A stretch of 64,000 nt of DNA. It comes from Streptomyces sp. NBC_00250 (GTDB lineage: Bacteria; Actinomycetota; Actinomycetes; Streptomycetales; Streptomycetaceae). The stretch is taken from NCBI RefSeq assembly GCF_036192275.1, contig NZ_CP108088.1:4775501-4839500 (forward strand), given 5' to 3'. Both the position numbers and the translations under genes were made by a program. Shown here piece by piece: positions 41,078 to 49,212 of the stretch. The first letter of the stretch is position 1. Each line of letters begins with the position of its first letter. The notes under the pieces were generated by a model. That model ran no database searches. It was not told the DNA's origin and saw only the letters and a list, made by a program, of their open reading frames with translations.

Positions 41078-42385
41078 TCAGCCCTCCAGGAAGGCGACCA
41101 GGGCGTTGGCGAGGAGGTACGGGTCGTCCGAGCCGCAGAGTTCACGGGCGCTGTGCATGGAGAGGATCGCCACGCCGATGTCGACGGTCTTGATGCCGTG
41201 GCGGGCGGCGGTGATCGGGCCGATCGTCGTGCCGCACGGCATGTCGTTGTTGGAGACGAACGACTGCCAGGGCACGCCCGCCTTCTCACAGGCGGCGGCG
41301 AAGACCGCGCGGCCGCTGCCGTCGGTGGCGTACCGCTGGTTGACGTTCACCTTGAGGATCGGGCCGCCGTTGACGCGCGGGTGGTGCGTCGGGTCGTGGC
41401 GCTCCGCGTAGTTCGGGTGGACGGCGTGGCCGGTGTCGGAGGAGAGGCAGACGGTGCCGGCGAAGGCCCGCGCCCGGTCCTCGTAGGAGCCGCCGCGCGC
41501 GTACACCGAGCGCTCCAGGACGTTCCCGAGGAGCGGGCCCTGGGCGCCGGTGTCGGCCTCGGAGCCGTTCTCCTCGTGGTCGAAGGCGGCGAGGACCGGG
41601 ATGTACGGGAGGTCGTCGCGGCCCGCGAGGGAGGCGAGCGCGGCGACGGCGGCGTGGACGGAGAGCAGGTTGTCCATGCGCGGGCCGGCCAGCAGCTCGC
41701 GGTCGCGGCCCAGGTAGGCGGGCGCCTCGACGGCGTGCACCATCAGGTCCCAGCCGCTCACGTCCTCGGCGTCGACCCCGGCCTCGGCGGCGACGAAGGA
41801 GATCAGGTCGCCCTCGTGGACCTCGCCGATGCCCCAGATGGGCTGCATGTGGCGCTGGCGCTCCAGCTTGAGGCCGTCGTTGACGCCCCGGTCGAGGTGG
41901 ACGGCGAGCTGCGGGACCCGCAGCAGCGGCCGGTCCACATCGACCAGGTGGTGGCTGCCGTCGCGGAGGGTGAGACGCCCGGCGAGGCCGAGGTCGCGGT
42001 CGAGCCAGGTGTTGAGGAGGGTGCCGCCGTAGATCTCGACCGCGACCTGCCGCCAGCCGTGCGCGCCCATGTCGGGCTGCGGCTTGACGCGCAGGTTGGG
42101 GGAGTCGGTGTGGGCGCCGACGATCCGGTACGGGGTGTGGGCGGAGGCGCCCTCCGGCACGTACCAGGCGATGATCGCGCCGCCGCGGACGACGTACTTC
42201 CCGCCGGTCGTACCGTCCCAGGCCGCCGTCTCCTCGACCCTGCGGAAGCCGGCCTTCTCAAGCCGCTCGGCGGCGCTCGCGACCGCGTGGTACGGCGAGG
42301 GCGAGGCCATCAGGAAGGCCATGAGGTCGTCGGTGTGTCCGCGGTCGAATGCGCCGGCGGTCGGACGGGAAGCTGCGCTGCTCAT
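41078..42385 (-). CDS. apeB: M18-family aminopeptidase
   Basis: This dinuclear zinc aminopeptidase, 435 residues, cleaves acidic or neutral N-terminal residues and forms TET-like dodecamers. All metal-site motifs are present: VGAHTDSPNLRVKP (His/Asp), MDNLLSVHA (bridging Asp region), AFDHEENGSEADTGAQ (catalytic Glu-Glu), SSDTGHAVHPNY, and SNNDMPCGTTIGPI with the last ligand His in SMHSARE. Its length matches the bacterial ApeB/AspAP family. ATG 42385 starts MSSAASRP. It is cytosolic, with a housekeeping role in peptide turnover, perhaps downstream of the proteasome implied by bpa. Confidence 0.93.
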   Translation of the reverse strand: MSSAASRPTAGAFDRGHTDDLMAFLMASPSPYHAVASAAERLEKAGFRRVEETAAWDGTTGGKYVVRGGAIIAWYVPEGASAHTPYRIVGAHTDSPNLRVKPQPDMGAHGWRQVAVEIYGGTLLNTWLDRDLGLAGRLTLRDGSHHLVDVDRPLLRVPQLAVHLDRGVNDGLKLERQRHMQPIWGIGEVHEGDLISFVAAEAGVDAEDVSGWDLMVHAVEAPAYLGRDRELLAGPRMDNLLSVHAAVAALASLAGRDDLPYIPVLAAFDHEENGSEADTGAQGPLLGNVLERSVYARGGSYEDRARAFAGTVCLSSDTGHAVHPNYAERHDPTHHPRVNGGPILKVNVNQRYATDGSGRAVFAAACEKAGVPWQSFVSNNDMPCGTTIGPITAARHGIKTVDIGVAILSMHSARELCGSDDPYLLANALVAFLEG

Positions 42386-42471
42386 GGGTTCACCTTACGC
42401 AGGGACCGGAATACGAATACGCGTGCCCGCAATTCGCTCGCCCGGTCGGTCCGGCAGGGAGATCCTTGGGC

Positions 42472-43023
42472 ATGGAATTCCTCTGTTACCACCGTGACCG
42501 GCCCGGATCCCTGCCCCTGCGCGAGGAACTGCTCGAAGCGCACTGGTCCTACATGGACGGGTTCGCGAAGGAGATGATCGCCCGCGGCCCGACGTTCGCC
42601 GAGGACGGCGAGACGCTCAGCGGCAGCGTGCACATCCTCGATCTGCCCGATGCGGCCGCAGCCCGCGCGTTCGCCTTCGACGAGCCCAACTACCAGGCCG
42701 GTGCCTACCGGGACGTGATGGTGCGCCGGTGGCGCAACACGCTCGGGCGCACCATGTGGGACTTCCCCGGCGGCCGCGACGGCGGCAACCGGTTCCTGGT
42801 GCTCGGTCTCGGTACGGGACCCGCCGCCGACCTCGACGTGCCGCCCGGCCGGGACGAGCTGATCGCCTACGGGCCGCTGCTCTCGGACGACGGCGCCCAC
42901 TGGCTGGGCACGGCGGCGCTCGTCCGGGCGCCGGACCCGGACGCGGCCCGCGCGGTCCTGACCGCGGAGGCGTACGCGGCCGTCGAGGTCCACGACTGGC
43001 AGTTCGGCGGCCGGCCCTCGTAG
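42472..43023 (+). CDS. YCII-related (tandem) domain protein
   Basis: The 183-residue protein MEFLCYHRDRPGSLPLREELLEAHWSYMDGF has the YciI-like fold pattern: an N-terminal strand with a following helix, GPTFAEDGETLSGSVHILDLPDAAAARAFAFDEPNYQAGAYRDVMVRRWR. A second, more diverged copy follows (LIAYGPLLSDDGAHWLGTAALVRAPDPDAARAVLTAEAYAAVEVHDWQFGGRP), making it a tandem duplication. The catalytic His-Asp pair of true YciI enzymes is not evident. GGGAGA precedes ATG 42472. It is divergent from apeB. Confidence 0.75.
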   Translation: MEFLCYHRDRPGSLPLREELLEAHWSYMDGFAKEMIARGPTFAEDGETLSGSVHILDLPDAAAARAFAFDEPNYQAGAYRDVMVRRWRNTLGRTMWDFPGGRDGGNRFLVLGLGTGPAADLDVPPGRDELIAYGPLLSDDGAHWLGTAALVRAPDPDAARAVLTAEAYAAVEVHDWQFGGRPS

Positions 43024-43043
43024 GGACGACGCTGCTCGTGGAG

Positions 43044-43079
43044 CGGCCGCGGAAAGGAGAACGGCCGCGGAAAGGAGAA
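43044..43079. repeat. Perfect 18-bp tandem duplication
   Basis: CGGCCGCGGAAAGGAGAA occurs at 43044-43061 and 43062-43079, directly after the YCII gene and just before the terminator stem. Confidence 0.85.
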
Positions 43080-43110
43080 CGGCCCGCCCCCCTCCCCGGG
43101 GACGGGCCGT
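43079..43110. terminator. Hairpin between convergent YCII and acyl-CoA dehydrogenase genes
   Basis: ACGGCCCG (43079-43086) pairs with CGGGCCGT (43103-43110) around a C-rich loop, in the gap between two convergent stop codons. Confidence 0.7.
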
Positions 43111-43132
43111 CGTCTGTGTGGGCGAGGGCGTC

Positions 43133-44962
43133 CTAGAACGCGGCCTCGTCCAGGTCCATCAGCGAGCCGTCGACGGCCTCAGCGAGGGCGCGCTCGGCGC
43201 TCACGCCCGGCAGGACGTTGGCGGCGAAGAACTTCGCGGCCGCGATCTTGCCCTGGTAGAAAGCGACGTCCTTGCCCGTGGCGCCCGCGGCCAGCTTCTC
43301 GGCGGCGACAGCGGCACCGCGCAGGAGCAGGTAGCCGACGACGACGTCGCCGGAGGCGAGCAGCAGGCGGGTGGTGTTGAGGCCGACCTTGTAGATGTTC
43401 TTGACGTCCTCGCCGGTGGCGGTGAGGTCGGTGATCATCGTGCCGACGATGCTCTCCAGGTCGACGGCCGCCTTGGCGAGCGAGTCGCGGGCGCCGGCCA
43501 GGTCCTCGCCGCCGGTGCCGACCGCGAGGAACTTCTTGATCTCCTCGGACAGCGCGTTCAGGGCCGCGCCCTGATCGCGGACGATCTTGCGGAAGAAGAA
43601 GTCCTGGCCCTGGATGGCCGTGGTGCCCTCGTAGAGGGTGTCGATCTTGGCGTCCCGGATGTACTGCTCGATCGGGTACTCCTGCAGGAAGCCGGAGCCG
43701 CCGAAGGTCTGGAGCGACTGCGCGAGCTGCTCGTAGCCCTTCTCGGAGCCGTAGCCCTTGACGATCGGGAGCAGCAGGTCGTTCAGGCCGTGCAGCGCCT
43801 TGACGTCCTCGCCGGCCGCTTCCTTGATCGCGATCTCGTCCTGCACGGAGGCCGTGTAGAGGACGAGGGAGCGCATGCCCTCGGCGTACGCCTTCTGCGT
43901 CATCAGCGAGCGGCGGACGTCGGGGTGGTGCGTGATGGTGACCTTGGGCGCGGCCTTGTCCATGAAGTTGGCCAGGTCGGTGCCCTGGACGCGCTCCTTG
44001 GCGTACTCCAGGGCGTTGAGGTAGCCCGTGGAGAGGGTGGAGATCGCCTTCGTGCCGACCATCATGCGGGCGAACTCGATGATGAGGAACATCTGGCGGA
44101 TGCCGTCGTGCTTGTCGCCGATCAGCCAGCCCTTGGCGGGGTGCTGGTCGCCGAAGGTCATCTCGCACGTGTTGGAGGCCTTGAGGCCCATCTTGTGCTC
44201 GACGTTGGTGGCGTAGACGCCGTTGCGCTCGCCCAGCTCGCCGGTCTCCCAGTCGAACTCGAACTTCGGGACGAGGAAGAGGGAGAGGCCCTTGGTGCCG
44301 GGGCCGGCACCCTCGGGGCGGGCGAGGACGTAGTGGAGGATGTTCTCCTCCATGTCGTGCTCACCGGACGTGATGAAGCGCTTCACGCCCTCGATGTGCC
44401 AGGAGCCGTCCTCCTGCTGGGTGGCCTTGGTGCGGCCGGCGCCGACGTCCGAACCGGCGTCGGGCTCGGTCAGGACCATCGTGGAGCCCCAGCGGCGCTC
44501 GACGGCGATCTGCGCGACCTTCTTCTGCGCCTCGTTGCCCTCGTTGTAGAGGATGCCGGCGAAGGCCGGGCCGGAGGAGTACATCCAGATGGCCGGGTTC
44601 GAGCCGAGGAGCAGCTCCGCGTACGCCCAGATCAGGGAGCGCGGGGAGACGGTGCCGCCGATCTCCTCGGGGATGCCCAGACGCCAGTACTCGGACTCCA
44701 TGAAGGCGTTGTACGACTTCTTGAAGGTGGCCGGCACGGGGGCGGTGTTGGTCTCCGGGTCGAAGACCGGCGGGTTGCGGTCGGCGTCGGCGAAGGACTC
44801 CGCGAGCTCGTTCTCGGCGAGGCGGCGGATCTCGTCGAGGATGCTCTTGGCGGTCTCGACGTCCATCTCCTCGAACGGCCCGGTGCCGTACACCTTGTCG
44901 CGGCCGAGCACCTCGAAGAGGTTGAACTCGATGTCGCGGAGATTCGACTTGTAGTGCCCCAT
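43133..44962 (-). CDS. Acyl-CoA dehydrogenase, FadE5-like (long form)
   Basis: This FAD-dependent acyl-CoA dehydrogenase performs the first oxidation of beta-oxidation. At 609 residues it belongs to the long FadE5 class with an extra C-terminal helical domain. Motifs include [57 protein letters not shown] and the catalytic Glu region [20 protein letters not shown]. The start [20 protein letters not shown] is exactly the class N-terminus, with ACGGAG upstream. The promoter region carries two inverted copies of a 17-bp motif that looks like a TetR-type operator. Confidence 0.93.
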   Translation of the reverse strand: MGHYKSNLRDIEFNLFEVLGRDKVYGTGPFEEMDVETAKSILDEIRRLAENELAESFADADRNPPVFDPETNTAPVPATFKKSYNAFMESEYWRLGIPEEIGGTVSPRSLIWAYAELLLGSNPAIWMYSSGPAFAGILYNEGNEAQKKVAQIAVERRWGSTMVLTEPDAGSDVGAGRTKATQQEDGSWHIEGVKRFITSGEHDMEENILHYVLARPEGAGPGTKGLSLFLVPKFEFDWETGELGERNGVYATNVEHKMGLKASNTCEMTFGDQHPAKGWLIGDKHDGIRQMFLIIEFARMMVGTKAISTLSTGYLNALEYAKERVQGTDLANFMDKAAPKVTITHHPDVRRSLMTQKAYAEGMRSLVLYTASVQDEIAIKEAAGEDVKALHGLNDLLLPIVKGYGSEKGYEQLAQSLQTFGGSGFLQEYPIEQYIRDAKIDTLYEGTTAIQGQDFFFRKIVRDQGAALNALSEEIKKFLAVGTGGEDLAGARDSLAKAAVDLESIVGTMITDLTATGEDVKNIYKVGLNTTRLLLASGDVVVGYLLLRGAAVAAEKLAAGATGKDVAFYQGKIAAAKFFAANVLPGVSAERALAEAVDGSLMDLDEAAF

Positions 44963-45023
44963 GGCGACGGCTCCGTAAAGGCTCGGGGAGGCGGATGTCC
45001 TGAATGCGCGCGCGTCCTGCTCG

Positions 45024-45077
45024 TACTACCGGTGAGTAGCCCACGCTTCTCTACGATGATGCTACCCACCGGTAATA
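45024..45077. promoter_or_regulatory. Inverted pair of 17-bp operator-like motifs upstream of the FadE5-like gene
   Basis: GCTACTCACCGGTAGTA (minus strand, 45024-45040) and GCTACCCACCGGTAATA (plus strand, 45061-45077) agree at 15 of 17 positions and are separated by 20 bp. Each has an ACCGGT core, TACT...AGTA in the first. Probably a fatty-acid-responsive TetR-type site. Confidence 0.7.
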
Positions 45078-45221
45078 AGAGCAACCCCTATCCCGTCATC
45101 TGTGACGCGAGCCGCAGGATTCGGCACGGATTCGTCAGGTCGGTGCCGTCCGGGGCCGCCCTCCGCGTCGACCGTCCGTGGGCAGTGCTGCGACCGGCCC
45201 CGGGTCGATAGGCTGGCCCCC

Positions 45222-45713
45222 ATGTACGGCTACGAGCAGAATCCGGGTGCCCAGCAGCAGTACGCCCCGCCGCAGCAGGGCGGTATGCAGGCCGGTATGC
45301 AGGGGGGTGTGCAGGGTGGGTACGGCCAGCAGCCGCCCCTGTATCCGGAGCCGTCCCCTCCGTCGCTCGCCGACGCCGTCCGCGCCTTCACGACCGGCAC
45401 GCTCGCGCCCGAGGACTTCCAGCAGATCTTCGCGACCTCCAAGGTCTACTGCCCGCGCGGCGACAACCCCGGCTTCCTGGCGCTGCACAACACCCAGCAG
45501 CCGGTCATCCCGATGTTCACCTCGCTCAAGGAGCTGCGGCGGTACGCGGGCAAGGAGTCGAAGTACTTCGTGATCACCGGCGCCGAGGTGATCGACCTGC
45601 TGCCGACCGGGTACGGCTTCGTCCTCGACATGGAGGGCGACCACCGGATGGTCTTCGACGCGAAGGCAGTGGAGCAGATGGTCGACTTCGCGATGCGGCG
45701 GATGTACGGCTGA
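45222..45713 (+). CDS. SseB-like N-terminal domain protein with Gln/Gly-rich leader
   Basis: The 163-residue protein starts MYGYEQNPGAQQQYAPPQQGG, with a Gly-Met-Gln repeat (GGMQAGMQGGVQGG), then an SseB-like domain: LADAVRAFTTGTLAPEDFQQIFATSKVYCPR, PVIPMFTSLKELRRYAG, GAEVIDLLPTGYGFVLD. The family includes enhanced-serine-sensitivity protein SseB; its biochemical role is unknown. It is soluble. TAGGCT (45209-45214) would place the transcript start one base before ATG 45222, and there is no ribosome site. A hairpin follows the gene. Confidence 0.8.
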   Translation: MYGYEQNPGAQQQYAPPQQGGMQAGMQGGVQGGYGQQPPLYPEPSPPSLADAVRAFTTGTLAPEDFQQIFATSKVYCPRGDNPGFLALHNTQQPVIPMFTSLKELRRYAGKESKYFVITGAEVIDLLPTGYGFVLDMEGDHRMVFDAKAVEQMVDFAMRRMYG

Positions 45714-45739
45714 CGCAGGCTGGTACTGGTACGTGCGGG

Positions 45740-45769
45740 GACGCCCGGGAGGAATTCCTTCCGGGCGTT
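45740..45769 (+). terminator. Hairpin after the SseB-like gene
   Basis: ACGCCCGGGAGG and CCTTCCGGGCGT pair with one mismatch around AATT, 28 bp after the stop codon. Confidence 0.75.
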
Positions 45770-45832
45770 CCGCGTTCTGGGTGGCAGGAAGTTCATCGTT
45801 CAACTAAACTGGTCGCACAAGGAGGCCCCACC

Positions 45833-46795
45833 ATGCCCGCTGTGACTGTCGAGAACCCGCTCACCCTGCCGCGCGTCGCCGCCCCCGCCGACGCCGTCTC
45901 CCGCCCCGTCCTGGCCGTGACCACGGCTCCCTCGGGCTTCGAGGGCGAGGGCTTCCCGGTGCGCCGCGCGTTCGCCGGGATCAACTACCAGTACCTCGAC
46001 CCGTTCATCATGATGGACCAGATGGGTGAGGTGGAGTACGCACCCGGAGAGCCCAAGGGCACGCCCTGGCACCCCCACCGCGGCTTCGAGACCGTCACCT
46101 ACATCATCGACGGGATCTTCGACCACCAGGACTCCAACGGTGGCGGCGGCACCATCACCAACGGAGACACCCAGTGGATGACAGCAGGTAGCGGTCTGCT
46201 TCACATCGAGGCCCCGCCGGAGTCCCTCGTCGTCAGCGGCGGCCTCTTCCACGGCCTCCAGCTGTGGGTGAACCTGCCCGCCGCCGACAAGATGATGGCC
46301 CCCCGCTACCAGGACATCCGCGGCGGCCAGGTCCAGCTGCTCACCTCCCCCGACGGCGGCGCGCTGCTCCGCGTCATCGCGGGCGAGCTCGACGGCCACG
46401 ACGGGCCGGGCATCACCCACACCCCGATCACGATGATCCACGCGACCCTGCGACCCGGCGCCGAGATCAGCCTGCCGTGGCGCGAGGACTTCAACGGCCT
46501 CGCGTACGTCCTCGCCGGACGCGGCACCGTCGGCGCCGAACGGCGGCCCGTCCACACGGGCCAGACCGCCGTCTTCGGCAAGGGCGGCGCGCTCACCGTC
46601 CGCGCCGACGAGCAGCAGGACGGGAACACCCCGGACCTGGAGGTCGTACTCCTCGGCGGGCAGCCGATCCGTGAGCCGATGGCCCACTACGGCCCGTTCG
46701 TCATGAACACCCAGGCCGAACTCCGCCAGGCCTTCGAGGACTTCCAGGCCGGCCGGCTCGGGACGATCCCGGCGGTGCACGGGATGGGCGAGTAG
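45833..46795 (+). CDS. Pirin-family protein
   Basis: This bicupin pirin of 320 residues has the metal-site motif TPWHPHRGFETVTYIIDG with two His, DHQDSNG and GLLHIEAPP (His/Glu), followed by GGLFHGLQLWVNLP, the family signature. Pirins bind iron or manganese; some oxidise quercetin and some regulate transcription or metabolism. The C-terminal domain has no complete second metal site. The ribosome site AAGGAGG is very strong and close to ATG 45833, so high expression is likely. The promoter region GTTCAACTAAACT is AT-rich. Confidence 0.92.
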   Translation: MPAVTVENPLTLPRVAAPADAVSRPVLAVTTAPSGFEGEGFPVRRAFAGINYQYLDPFIMMDQMGEVEYAPGEPKGTPWHPHRGFETVTYIIDGIFDHQDSNGGGGTITNGDTQWMTAGSGLLHIEAPPESLVVSGGLFHGLQLWVNLPAADKMMAPRYQDIRGGQVQLLTSPDGGALLRVIAGELDGHDGPGITHTPITMIHATLRPGAEISLPWREDFNGLAYVLAGRGTVGAERRPVHTGQTAVFGKGGALTVRADEQQDGNTPDLEVVLLGGQPIREPMAHYGPFVMNTQAELRQAFEDFQAGRLGTIPAVHGMGE

Positions 46796-46811
46796 GAACG
46801 GTCGCACGCGA

Positions 46812-46842
46812 TACGGGGCCGGGCGGCGCGCCCGGCCCCGTA
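46812..46842 (+). terminator. Terminator hairpin after pirin
   Basis: TACGGGGCCGGGC pairs with its exact complement around GGCGC, starting 17 bp after the stop. Confidence 0.8.
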
Positions 46843-46970
46843 CGTGCGTGGGGGATGCGCGCCCCTGTACGCGCGCGTGGGCGACGCCCGACCTCCGTAG
46901 GCCCGCGTGGCGGCGCCCGGCCTCCGTATACGCGGGTGGGCGCCCGGCCCTGGCTACGCGCGCGCGGTGA
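46843..46970. repeat. Degenerate GC-rich repeats between pirin and AI-2E genes
   Basis: Several loosely related units of the form GCGCGTGGGCGNCGCCCGNCCTCCGTA recur. No gene is seen in this stretch or in the remainder up to the next start at 47072. Confidence 0.55.
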
Positions 46971-47071
46971 TTCGGGGCTGCGAGCCGCGCATGTGGGCTC
47001 GCTGACGCCCCGTCACCCGTACGGCCCGTCCGCGCGCGACGACACGCCGACGGGCGTGGTCCGGTGGTCGG

Positions 47072-48160
47072 GTGCAGACGTCGCCCCCGCTCCTTCCCGA
47101 ACCCGCCCGCAGGGCCGCCGCCTGGTGCGTCGTCCTGCTGCTCGCCGCCGGGGTCGCCGCCGTCGGGATCTGGCTGTGCATCTTCTTCGAAACGGTCGTC
47201 ACCCCCGTCCTGCTCGCCATCCTCGGCACCGCCCTCCTCGGCCCCCTCTACCGGTACCTGGTCCGGATGAAGGTGCGGAAGTCGTTCGCCGCCGCGCTCA
47301 CCGTCGTCGCCGTCCTCGCGGTCGTCGGCGGAGCCACGTACATCGTCGTCGCCGCCCTCATCGAGACCGGCGACCAGATCATCACCTCGCTCCGGCAGGC
47401 CGCCACCGACATCGCCGAGCACCTCGGCCCGGCCGGGACCTCCCTCGACGACCTCGCCAAGAACGCCGAGGGCCTCCTGAAGGAGTTCGGCGGGACCGCC
47501 GCGTCCGGGGTGCTCACGGGCCTCAGCGTCGTCGGCGGGATGCTCGCCACCGCCGCCCTCGCCCTGGTGCTGATCTTCTTCTTCCTGCGGGACTCGGACC
47601 GGGCCGCCGGCGCCCTGCGCTCCTTCGCCCCCCGCGCCACCGGCGACCTCGTCGAGGCCATGGCGCGCCGCGCCTTCGAGGCCGTCGAGGGCTTCATGCG
47701 CGGGACGACCTTCGTCGCCCTCGTCGACGCCATCCTCATCGGGATCGGGCTGGTCGTCCTCGACGTCCCCGGCGCGGTGGGGCTCGCCGCGCTCGTCTTC
47801 GTCACCGCCTACATCCCGTACCTCGGCGCCTTCCTGTCCGGCGCGATCGCCGTCCTCGTCGCGCTCGCCGACCGGGGCTTCGCCATCGCGCTGTGGGTGC
47901 TCGCCATCGTCCTGGCCGTCCAGATGATCGAGGGCTATCTGCTCCAGCCGATGGTGCAGAGCCGGACCGTCCAGATGCACCCGGCCGCGGTGATGCTGGC
48001 GATCACGGCCGGGGCGTCCGTCGCGGGCATCCTGGGCATGCTGCTCGCCGTACCGCTGACGGCCGCGGCCACGGGAATCCTCAGCGAGCTGCGCACGCGG
48101 TACGCGCCGCCGGGGGCGCCCGGCGGGGAGAAGGAGGGCAAGGAGGGCAAGGAGGGCTAG
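47072..48160 (+). CDS. AI-2E family (TqsA/PerM-like) transporter
   Basis: This polytopic membrane protein has 362 residues and about eight helices: AAAWCVVLLLAAGVAAVGIW, PVLLAILGTALLGPLY, FAAALTVVAVLAVVGGATYIVVAAL and, after a soluble helical hairpin, GMLATAALALVLIFFFL. PYLGAFLSGAIAVLVAL and EGYLLQPMVQSRTVQMHPAAVML are the family fingerprint. Family members export small molecules or antiport Na+/H+. It is not evidence for AI-2 signalling. The C-terminus is a 9-bp repeat giving GGEKEGKEGKEG that continues past the stop. GTG 47072 has no clear ribosome site. Confidence 0.88.
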   Translation: MQTSPPLLPEPARRAAAWCVVLLLAAGVAAVGIWLCIFFETVVTPVLLAILGTALLGPLYRYLVRMKVRKSFAAALTVVAVLAVVGGATYIVVAALIETGDQIITSLRQAATDIAEHLGPAGTSLDDLAKNAEGLLKEFGGTAASGVLTGLSVVGGMLATAALALVLIFFFLRDSDRAAGALRSFAPRATGDLVEAMARRAFEAVEGFMRGTTFVALVDAILIGIGLVVLDVPGAVGLAALVFVTAYIPYLGAFLSGAIAVLVALADRGFAIALWVLAIVLAVQMIEGYLLQPMVQSRTVQMHPAAVMLAITAGASVAGILGMLLAVPLTAAATGILSELRTRYAPPGAPGGEKEGKEGKEG

Positions 48161-48180
48161 GAAGGTTAGGAGGGTTAGGC
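48129..48180. repeat. AAGGAGGGC-type tandem repeats across the AI-2E stop codon
   Basis: AAGGAGGGC (9-10 bp period) recurs three times in the last codons, and continues as GGAAGGTTAGGAGGGTTAGG beyond the TAG stop at 48158-48160, almost reaching the convergent gene. Confidence 0.8.
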
Positions 48181-48990
48181 GGGGGCCATGCCACCCGGCT
48201 GGAACGAGGCCAGGAGCTGTTCGAGAGCCGCCTGGTCGGGGCCGACGAACGGGTCGGTGTCCGGCACCATCGCGATCGTCTCGATCATCCGGTCCAGCAT
48301 CCGCACGGCCGGCGGCAGATGCGTGCACAGCACGATCTCCGGGTCCATCTCCCGCAACGGCTCGATCGTCGCCCGGTACTTCTCGGCGTCCACGAGGTGC
48401 GCCCACGGACTGTCGATCGTCGCCCACAGCAGCTGCGCCCGCCGCAGCTCCTCCGGCTTGAGGTCGCTCGCGTGACCGCTCTCCGCGACCTCCGCGCTGG
48501 GCATGGGCCCGCCGAAGCAGTCGGAACTGAAGCAGATACGGGTGCGGTCGTCGTAGAAGCCGACGGTGGCCGGGTTGTCGAAGAGCGGCGGCCGGAAGGC
48601 GTGCAGCGAGCGGTCGCCGACGTCCAGGGACTCGCCGGGGTTGAGGAAGTACACCCGGTCCATGGGCAGGGGGCGTTCGGTGGTCATCTCCCCGGCCCCG
48701 AGGAAGGTCGTGACCACGCGCGCGTGCGGGGCCGCGTCGAGGAGGGCGAAGATCCCGCCGGTGTGGTCCCGGTCGGGGTGGGTGAGCCAGATCCACCGCA
48801 CGTCGGCCGGGTCGACGACCTCGCCGAGCGACGCGACGAAGTCACGGTCGGCGAGGGAGAGGCCGGTGTCGACGACGACGGGCTCGGTGGCGGTGACGAC
48901 GTACGCGTTGACGGGCATGTGCCCCATGCCGGGTGCTTCGAGGCTGTCGGCCAGAACGGTGGTGTCACTGCCGACCTTGTGGGTGTCCAT
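48175..48990 (-). CDS. Metallo-beta-lactamase-fold hydrolase (FprA-like oxygen-sensing type)
   Basis: The 271-residue protein has a di-metal site: WIWLTHPDRDHTGGIF (His-x-Asp-x-Asp-His variant), DTGLSL, CFSSDCFGGPM (bridging Asp) and LCTHLPPAV (last His). The overall layout (AYVVTATEPVVVDTGLS, FRPPLFDNPATVGFYDDRTRICFSSDCFGG) resembles flavodiiron ODP-type domains without the flavodoxin part. Actual chemistry is unknown. ATG 48990 (MDTHKVGSD) has ACGGAG upstream; the open frame beyond it runs into GC-rich repeats and is rejected. Confidence 0.85.
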   Translation of the reverse strand: MDTHKVGSDTTVLADSLEAPGMGHMPVNAYVVTATEPVVVDTGLSLADRDFVASLGEVVDPADVRWIWLTHPDRDHTGGIFALLDAAPHARVVTTFLGAGEMTTERPLPMDRVYFLNPGESLDVGDRSLHAFRPPLFDNPATVGFYDDRTRICFSSDCFGGPMPSAEVAESGHASDLKPEELRRAQLLWATIDSPWAHLVDAEKYRATIEPLREMDPEIVLCTHLPPAVRMLDRMIETIAMVPDTDPFVGPDQAALEQLLASFQPGGMAPA

Positions 48991-49064
48991 GGCAAGCTCC
49001 GTGGTCCCCCCGAGGCGAGTCCCGCGACGCGGTCCCCCGGCGGCCGTACGACACCAGTCTGCGC

Positions 49065-49180
49065 CGCACGGGAGAGCCCCGCACACGGGAGGTCCGCGCA
49101 CGCGAGAGCCTCATGCCCGCACGCGAGAGCCCCGCACACGCACGCGAGAGCCCCGCCCACGGCAGAGCCCCGCACACCGG
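49065..49180. repeat. Degenerate GAGAGCCCCGCACACG repeats
   Basis: Units of the form CGCACGCGAGAGCCCCGCACA recur about five to six times in the 222-bp gap between two minus-strand genes. No gene or hairpin terminator is seen here. Confidence 0.7.
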
Positions 49181-49212
49181 GCCCGGCCCGCAGGGCGCGC
49201 TCCCCTGCCCCC

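Noticed and set aside
47072..48160. Interpretation of the AI-2E family protein as evidence for AI-2 quorum sensing
   Set aside because: The family name is historical; no luxS or Lsr genes are visible and most members are general transporters or antiporters.
45800..48796. A 998-residue minus-strand frame opposite pirin and the AI-2E transporter
   Set aside because: It crosses two well-defined plus-strand genes and two terminator/repeat regions; composition is that of a shadow frame.
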